Source: an uncultured Alkaliphilus sp. (GTDB taxonomy: Bacteria; Bacillota; Clostridia; Peptostreptococcales; Natronincolaceae). Taken from it: a DNA stretch of 64,000 nt. The translations under genes and the position numbers were made by a program. Within the stretch, counting starts at the first letter, position 1, and the number at the start of each line of letters is the position of its first letter. Shown here one piece after another: positions 9,509 through 17,500 of the stretch. The stretch covers positions 31,276 to 95,275 of the forward strand of contig CALJEQ010000026.1 of assembly GCA_938074565.1 (NCBI GenBank), given 5' to 3'. The notes beneath the pieces are model-generated. The model worked only from the letters and a program-made list of their open reading frames with translations, ran no database searches and was not told where the DNA came from.

Positions 9509-9511
9509 AAG

Positions 9512-9970
9512 ATGGATAATTTAGATAGGTCCATTTTAAACCGTATACAAAAAGGTTTTCCCATCACCAGTAGACCTTACTTAGAAGTTGCTTCTCAACT
9601 GGGTATCTCTGAAGATGAGGTGATAGAAAGGATCAAAGGACTAAAAAAAACTGGTGTAATACGTAGGTTAGGTGGCATTTTTGATTCAAGAAAATTAGGA
9701 TATAAAAGTACATTATGTGCTATAAAAGTCCCTGAAGAAAGAATCGAAGAGGTTGCTGAAATAATAAACCATCATTTAGGGGTAACCCACAATTACCTTC
9801 GTAACCACCCCTATAATATGTGGTTTACATATATTGCCCCTTCCGACGAAGTCTTAATGAATGCTTTACACCAAATAAAAAAAGAAACTAAAATAGATGA
9901 CCTTATCCACCTCCCTGCTACTAACTTCTTTAAAATAAATGTTAACTTCCACTTAAAGGAGGATGCTTAA
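9512..9970 (+). CDS. ahbA: Siroheme decarboxylase subunit, AhbA/NirD type
   Basis: AhbA and AhbB form the siroheme decarboxylase that yields 12,18-didecarboxysiroheme. The 152 residues begin with an AsnC/Lrp-like winged helix (LDRSILNRIQKGFPITSRPY, then VIRRLGGIFDSRKLGYKS) and continue into an alpha/beta domain with LRNHPYNMWFTYIA. Despite the AsnC-like fold these proteins are enzymes rather than regulators. The gene starts three bases after ahbD and its stop overlaps the ahbB start (TAATG). With the intact ahbB, ahbC and ahbD it completes the siroheme-to-heme route. Confidence 0.88.
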   Translation: MDNLDRSILNRIQKGFPITSRPYLEVASQLGISEDEVIERIKGLKKTGVIRRLGGIFDSRKLGYKSTLCAIKVPEERIEEVAEIINHHLGVTHNYLRNHPYNMWFTYIAPSDEVLMNALHQIKKETKIDDLIHLPATNFFKINVNFHLKEDA

Positions 9971-10443
9971 TGGTACTGACTGAAATAGATAAAAAAATTA
10001 TTAGAATCCTTCAAGAAGATTTTCCCCTCTCACCTAATCCCTATCAAGACTTAGCTAAAAAACTTGAAATTGAAGAAACTTTTTTACTGAAAAGAATAGA
10101 GTTTTTTATTGATGATGGAATTATTAGAAGATTTGGTGCTGCTGTAAAACATAGGGAAATAGGCTATGAAGCCAATGCTATGGTGGTTTGGCAGGTGGAA
10201 GATACTCGTACAAAGGAAGTAGGCAAAATAATGGCTGGGTTTGAAGAAGTCTCCCATTGTTATGAAAGACCAACCTACCCCCAATGGCAATATAATTTAT
10301 TTACTATGGTTCATGGTAAATCTAAAGAAGAATGTGAAGAAATTGCAAAAAAAATAGCCCATTCTGTGGGTGTTTGGGACTATAGGCTACTGTATAGTAG
10401 TCAAGAGTTTAAGAAGACTAGTATGAGGTATTTTTGTGAGTAG
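9970..10443 (+). CDS. ahbB: Siroheme decarboxylase subunit, AhbB/NirL type
   Basis: This is the partner of AhbA. Its 157 residues share the AsnC-like N-terminus (IDKKIIRILQEDFPLSPNPY and IIRRFGAAVKHREIGY). The second half has CYERPTYPQWQYNLFTMVHG and ends with the MRYF motif typical of the B/NirL subunit. The start overlaps the ahbA stop by one base. It is the last gene of the operon; an intrinsic terminator follows about 105 bases later. The pair is less likely to be a heme d1 NirDLGH set because the other heme d1 genes are absent. Confidence 0.88.
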   Translation: MVLTEIDKKIIRILQEDFPLSPNPYQDLAKKLEIEETFLLKRIEFFIDDGIIRRFGAAVKHREIGYEANAMVVWQVEDTRTKEVGKIMAGFEEVSHCYERPTYPQWQYNLFTMVHGKSKEECEEIAKKIAHSVGVWDYRLLYSSQEFKKTSMRYFCE

Positions 10444-10548
10444 AAACCCTATTTATATTGTTATTTGTTGACCGACCTAGATCTATGGTATACACATATT
10501 ATGTCAGTGGTGAAAAAATGTTATTCAGCTGTGGTAATAAAAAAACTA

Positions 10549-10580
10549 AGACCCCTTAATTTTATAAGGGGTCTATTATA
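10549..10580 (+). terminator. Terminator of the ahbCDAB operon
   Basis: AGACCCCTTA pairs with TAAGGGGTCT around a short loop (10549-10574) and is followed by an AT-rich, T-containing tail. The 200 bases between ahbB and this point hold no credible gene. Confidence 0.8.
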
Positions 10581-10652
10581 TTTAAGTTTTACTATTCTGT
10601 TTTTCATTTCTTTTAAACTCTTTTTTAAAGTATGTATTTTGTATTCACATTA

Positions 10653-11318
10653 CTAATTTTCATAAGTTATAAGAGAATCACAATATTGGCATTTTTCAAC
10701 TTTTCCTTTAGCTACCATATTGTTTGCCCCACACCCTTTACAGTTTACAACAACCATTTCCGTATTATGGTTTGAGTTACCCATTTCATTTGTGTTTAAT
10801 TGTTGTTCCCTAAGTAAAACAATTTCTCTTGATGTCTCATTGATATATGCACCAGGTAAGTATCCCTTATCAATCATTATTTTCAAGTCTTTTTTGGCAG
10901 CTTCATAGGTTGTAGGTATAGCTGCTGCAATATTTTCTATAGATGTTTCTTGATGATTTGTAATAATAGATAAGTATTTACTAAATCTTTCTTCACCTTT
11001 ATTTCCATTTTTACTACTAGAAATTAAAATACCAGTTACTATTATTATAAACAAAAATGAAAAAACACTGTCTCTAAAATTACCTTGTGATAAATTTCCT
11101 AAAAACCCAAAAGATGCAAAAAATACAATTACCCAACCAATAGTAGTTTTCTTACTTGACTTCATTCCAACACCTTTATTAATATTATTTCTCTTCCAAA
11201 TTAAAAAGATTCCAACTGGCATAAATAATATTGTTGCGATAATAATAACTGGCCAAGTCAACCATTTAGACATTTCAGGTTTTACATTGTTTTGATTATT
11301 GCTGGTGTTTATTTGCAT
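10653..11318 (-). CDS. Membrane protein with C-terminal zinc ribbon, unknown function
   Basis: I do not recognise a named function. The 221 residues show an N-terminal transmembrane helix (about 20-42), a second hydrophobic stretch (about 58-78) and a third (about 83-98). A cytoplasmic domain follows with a winged-helix-like segment (TSIENIAAAIPTTYEAAKKD, DKGYLPGAYI). It ends in a zinc-ribbon CKGCGANN...CQYC close to the C-terminus. Proteins of this layout are common in Firmicutes as hypothetical zinc-ribbon proteins. It stands alone, transcribed toward the ahb terminator, with about 260 bases free upstream. Confidence 0.7.
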   Translation of the reverse strand: MQINTSNNQNNVKPEMSKWLTWPVIIIATILFMPVGIFLIWKRNNINKGVGMKSSKKTTIGWVIVFFASFGFLGNLSQGNFRDSVFSFLFIIIVTGILISSSKNGNKGEERFSKYLSIITNHQETSIENIAAAIPTTYEAAKKDLKIMIDKGYLPGAYINETSREIVLLREQQLNTNEMGNSNHNTEMVVVNCKGCGANNMVAKGKVEKCQYCDSLITYEN

Positions 11319-11542
11319 TATATTAAAACCTCCTCTTTATGTTTCCACTGGATAATAAATTAATAACTTGACTACTTAAACCTATATTTTGCATTATATG
11401 TACCACCTCTTACTTTTTTACTTCCTAATTTGTTTTTTCTCCTATATTTCTTTTCAACACAAACGTCTACAATCCTTCTAAAATTCCAAACTTTTTGTCT
11501 ATACTATAACAATAAACTTAAAAATTACCTTTGTAAGCAAAA

Positions 11543-11582
11543 GAAATCACCTTGATATTACATCAAAGTGATTTCTTTTTTT
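11543..11582 (-). terminator. Terminator downstream of the giant pullulanase-amylase
   Basis: GAAATCACTTTGATG pairs with CATCAAGGTGATTTC-like sequence (11543-11575). The minus-strand side runs into TTTTGCTT and the plus side into a T-run, so it may work in both directions. It sits directly after the stop codon at 11582. The rest of 11319-11542 shows no gene. Confidence 0.75.
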
Positions 11583-14500
11583 TATTCTACCATTTCAAGT
11601 AACTTATAAATCACAATTGCAGCCTGTGCTCTAGTTGTGTTTTCCTTTGGAGCAAACTTAATTTCATCCATTCCTTTAACTAATCCTAAGTTGAAGGCCT
11701 TAGCGATGGCTTCCTTCGACCATGTTGATATTTGATGCCTATCTAAGAAGGGTAACTCATTGGATACTGTTACATTTTTCTCATCTATTAAGTCTAATGC
11801 TCTAATTAAAATGACCACCATTTCCTCCCTTGTGATGGAAGCTTTAGGGTTGAACATTCCCTCATGTCCTTTAACTAAACCTAGACTTGCAGCAATTTCA
11901 ATAGATTCTTTATACCATCCACCCTCTACATCTTTAAATTTAACTTGTATATCACCCTGCTTTAATTTTAGGGCTCTAACAATTAATGCTGTAAATTCTG
12001 CTCTAGTCACATTATTACTTGGTGCAAAATTTTCAGAATTTACTCCTTCTATCACATGTTTAGATGCCAATATCTCTATTTCTCTTTTTGCCCAATGTTT
12101 CTCTACATCTTTAAAGGTTCTATCATACTCCATTAAGGAATACTTACTAAAATGTTGTAACTCTACTAATACTACTTTTTCAGCTTGATTAACCTTACCT
12201 CCAATATATTCCCACTTCTGTAATTCCTCATTAAAGTAGTAAACACCTAACTTTTCTGAATTTACTTTAGTAGCATCATAACTAAAAATAACATTAACTG
12301 GCTTATTAAACTTGATTTTAGATTTTTGATTATCTTCTAATAACTCAAGGGTAAAGTCAATAATTGTTGACGCTATAGTAAATTCTCTTGATGCTTTTTT
12401 ACCCTCTAATGTCTTAGTTTCCTCTTCCCCTAATCTTCTAGCTTTTAGTACTACAGTAGCATTTCCTTCAACTGTCACCGTTCCCGCTTCCATAATCATT
12501 ACTGAATCTTCTAACTTTATTTCTATTTTCTTATTTAACTTATTTGCTTCAACAAATAAATTTGCGGGGATATTAATAGTACGTTCATTAACAACTTCGC
12601 TGGTAACTGCATTGATAACAACTCTATCACTATTAACATTATTTAGTTGGTGTAAAACCTTACCCAATTGAACATTAAGAACAACCTCATTATTACCCTT
12701 ATCATCTTTTACTACGGTATATTCCCCCGTATCAGTTTGCTTTGTCTCAAAGGTATATGAATTTTTTTCTTTTTCCTTAATCTCTTTTGGATCATTTAAA
12801 TTTAACAGTTTAGGCTCTTTAATTTCATCAACTTTTACACTGTTGGCAACTGGTAATAATACTACCCCTTGATTTTGTCCTAAACTGTCAATAATCAATT
12901 TACCATTGATATATTGATACTCTTTTCCTGTAAGAATATCTACTAATATCATACCTTCTGCTATTCCTACTTTTTCAAGGGCTTCTAATGTCATTTCTAC
13001 TTCTGCTTCATTGTTTAATGCAACAATGGCAACACTACCATTTCCATATCTAGCATATACAGTAACATTATTTTCCCTTCCACCCTGTTGATTCAAAATA
13101 GGCAGTTCTTCAAAAGAACCATACACAAATGCATCTTTATTGTTCTTACGGTTATGGATCAATTTAGCATAGGTATTTACTAAATTAAGTTGTTCTTCAT
13201 CCCAATTATCCCAATTAAAAGTTCCTCTGTTGTATGGGTCATTACCTTCATCTGCCCTATGGGGATTACGGAATTTATCGGATTTCATTCCGATTTCATC
13301 TCCATAATAAATCATTGGTGCTCCCACATAAGTCATTTGGAAGACAGTTGCTAAACTTAACTGTTCAATTGTTCTACCTGCTGTTTCATAATCATTAGGA
13401 TAATCTGAATATTGATTTGATTGGGCAGGCCAATCTAAAAATCTAGGTCTATCATGGGTTGATAAAGAATTTGTAGATGTTAAAGCTGTTTGAATTGGGT
13501 ATCTTGTTAAGCTTTCTCTTGTAATTGCACCCACATTTTCAGCTCCATATAAAATCCCCTTACCCAACCAGTCATTACCTGGTCTTGACTGGGCAAATGG
13601 TAGATAGAAACCTCCATAGTTCATCATAGAATCCCATTGATCTCCTTCGGTTAACCATCTATAATAGTCACCTGAACCCCACCATTCTCCCAATAAAAGC
13701 ACATCTGGGTTAAATGCCTTCATTTCACTACGTACTTCTCTCCAAATACTGTGGTTACTTTCTTTATGTTGTTGTGTTCCATCATGGAAATGAGTACCGT
13801 TAACACTTAAGTCTTCTGCTGCATCAAAACGCCATCCATTTATTCCATACTTTTCAACGTAGTGTTTCATTACAGCATCAGAATTTCTGTACATCATATT
13901 TCGCACTTGTTCATCTGCATAGTTTAATTTTGGTAATGTGTTAATCCCATGCCATCCTACATATTGTGGGTTGCCTTCAGTATCTAATCCACCTGTAAAG
14001 CTATAGAAGTTTCTAAATTCACTATCTTCTCCTTCAAAAGCACCCTTTGCAGGATACATACTGTATTTATCAAACCATTTGTGCATATCACTGGTGTGAT
14101 TAAATACTCCATCCAACATGATATTCATACTATTACTTCTTAACTCACTGGTTAATTGCTTGAAGGTTTTATTGCCTCCAAAATGTTTATCTACATTATA
14201 AAAATCAATTGGATCATATTTATGGTTACTTGGCGCTTCAAATATTGGCATTAAGTATAAACTATCTATGCCCAACTGATTAAAGTATGGTAAAGCTTCC
14301 CTTACCCCTGTTAAATCGCCACCATAAAATTCATTGTTCCAAATACCATCTCCATCGCCTTTAACATTACCTATATCCCCCATGTATGGCGTTTGCCCCC
14401 ACTGAAGTATTTCAGCTTGTTTTCCCTGAACTGATATTGTAGATGATGTCTGATCGTTTGAAGTATCTCCATTTCTAAATCTATCCACCATAATTTGATA

Positions 14501-17500
14501 GAATACTGCTTCCTTAGCCCAGTCTGGTGTTTTAAAACCAGGAACAATAGTGAATAGTGGTCTTAAAGGTTGAGTGTTACTAACTCCTTTGCCATTTTCA
14601 CCTGCTCCACCATTAATCCAAACTACTTTATTACCAGACACCACCTTAAACATGTAGGTCTTTACATTGGCTGAGTCTGGTATTGTCCCCTCCCAAAACT
14701 CTACTGCATTAGAGTTAAATCCATTTCTACTATAGAATTCTTGTGACACCTTTGTCATTCTATATTGTTTTGTAACACCTTCTTCTCTAACCAATACAAA
14801 TGATTCTGAAAGGTCTCCTGCTTTTGCCCTTAATCTAACCTTAACATCTTGTGAAATGGAAGGTTCCAATGGTGTCATGTAGTTATACCCTTGATCTGAG
14901 AATAAATAGTCCCAATATATATCATCATCAAACTGCGAATGATCCACCAATGCCAATAATGATTTTTGATCCTTTTCATCCCCATTTAACGGGTCTTTAT
15001 TCAGTGTAGTACCATTCCCTTTAGTTACTTTAAACAGATAAGTATATTCACCAAAAGGTACATCTTCTAACTTATATGTCCATGCTTGTAACTGTTCATC
15101 TTTAACCATTACATATTCTTCATTTGCCAATACCACAGCCACTGCTGTTGCTTCTTCATCTCGATAGTTGAAGATAACACTGTTACCATCAATTACGGGG
15201 CTATTAATGATTGGTCTAGCAGGTAGATACTGTATTTCCCCCACCATAGAGGTAACCTTAACATTAGTTACAATTTCTTCTGGGTCAACATTAATAAAAC
15301 GGTCATCTGGTATATCTTGTTTAGCTGTATCCCAATTTGTACCCTTTCTTAGAACAAAACCAACTCTTCCTGTACCTGGGGCTACTCTAATATTGGCGAT
15401 GGCTTTTCCGTCTACTACTTCAATAAAATTAATTTGCCCATCTTCAACCCCTGTTCCCCAAACCCAAAGGTTCCAATCTGTATAGTCTTGGTCGACTCTA
15501 TCATATTGAAGACGAATTCGTTTTTCAATATATGGATTAACCTTAACTTCTATTAATTTATTAACATCCCCTACTCTTAAGGTGATGAAGGTTGTTCCTA
15601 CAGACACACCAGTAATTGTTCCATTTGTTATGGTTGCAATACTTGAGTCATTACTGTTCCATTCTAATAGTTGGTTAAACATTATATTACCATACTGATC
15701 TTTCACCACTGGTTGTAGCTCTATATTTCTAGTTTCATAGATTTCAACTTTTGTTTGAACTTCTATGTTTGTTGGAATAAGTGTACCAACGTTAACCTCT
15801 ATTAAAACTTCAGTCCCTTCGGCTTCTACCAAAATTGTAGCATTACCATCAGCTATTGCTTTAATCAGTCCATCTTCAACGGTTGAAATTGTTTCATTAA
15901 GAGAAGTCCATGTTACTGGTATGTCCATTGGTCTTCCTTTTTGATCTTTTGGTATGGCAACTACTTTTGTAGTCTGACCTACTTCAATACCTATTTTTGC
16001 TGACGATAACTCAATTGTTGATAATACAGGGGTATAACTTTCCTCCTGTTGGTCGTATAGTACCATCATGGATAGTCCTTCTACATTTACCTTATTACCT
16101 TGAATTGTTTGTAAAACCTCTGTTCCTGCTTTTTCATGGTTTACAACTATATTCCAACTACCACTGGTAGGAAGACTAACTTCTCTAGCTGTTGTGTTTC
16201 CATTGTAGATAACTATTATATTTCTCCATGTATCATTGTTGGCATAGTCTGCTAATTGGTATGCCACAACATTATTGTCTTGTCTTAATACTTTTAGACT
16301 GCCTTCTATACCTTCTTTTGTTTGAATTCTAAAGGCTGGATGCTGTTTTCTAAGGGTAATTAGACCTTGATAATAATCAAATACTGGTTTAAAGTCTTCT
16401 TTCCAATGCCAACGAAGCATGTTAATGGCGTCTGGACTTCTATAACTATTGTGATCTCCAAACTTTGTTCTTAAAATTTCTTCCCCTGCATGAATAAAAG
16501 GCACACCTTGAGATGTTAATACAATACCATTTGCCAATAGAGTTCTCTTAACTGTTTCATTGGCTAGAACATTATTTTTATCCACTGCATGATGGGGTGT
16601 TGTACCATTAACGGCATCTTCTATACTTCCGCCATTTACTAATACCCCGTTATTAAGATTTAAAAAACCTTCCTGTTGTTCTAACCCTTGGGTTTTAATT
16701 ACTTTATCCCACAGTAACAAATTATCATGGGCAGTAACATAATTAATTACCTCTGATGGACTATTTGCAAAGTCATTAATTGCTGCCTTTACACCAACCA
16801 TAATTTCTTGTTCTCTTCCAAGTTGCCCTGTTGCAAAACCTTTAGAGACATCGTCACTACCACCTTTTATTGCACCACGGAAATTATCATTAAATACTGC
16901 AAAGTTTTTATCTTTTTGTTTTCCTTTTACAGTTTGAAGTTCACCAGATAAGGGTGATCCTCCTGCCTGCCACGGTTCTCCATATACTAATATGGTAGGA
17001 TCTATAGCGTGTAATTCATTTGTTAATTGTTCCATTGTTCCAACATCAATTAATCCCATTAAGTCGAATCTAAAACCATCTACATTATACTCATTAGCCC
17101 AATATTTTACCGAGTCTATAATATATTTTCTTACCATTGGTCGTTCTGATGCTACTTCATTTCCACAACCAGATCCATTGGTATACCTACCCAATTCATC
17201 TGTACGATAAAAGTAGCCTGGAACAACAGCATCAAAGGGAGAACCCCCTGTTTCATAAGTATGGTTATATACCACATCCATTATTACTCTTAATCCATTA
17301 TTATGGAGGGCTTGCACCATTTCTTTAAATTCTTTTACTCTTATTTGTGGGTTATATGGATCAGTAGCATATGACCCTTCAGGTACATTATAGTTTTGTG
17401 GGTCATAACCCCAGTTATATTGAGGAATATTAAGTTTTGTCTCATCTACAGTGTAGAAATCATATGCTGGCAATAGATGAACATGGGTTACCCCTAACTC

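Noticed and set aside
7316..10443. Heme d1 biosynthesis cluster (nir genes)
   Set aside because: No nirS, nirE, nirF or nirN is present; the set of two radical SAM proteins and two decarboxylase subunits suits the ahb heme b pathway.
10465..10656. 63-codon plus-strand frame after ahbB
   Set aside because: It lacks a ribosome-binding site, runs through the ahb terminator and has no recognisable sequence.
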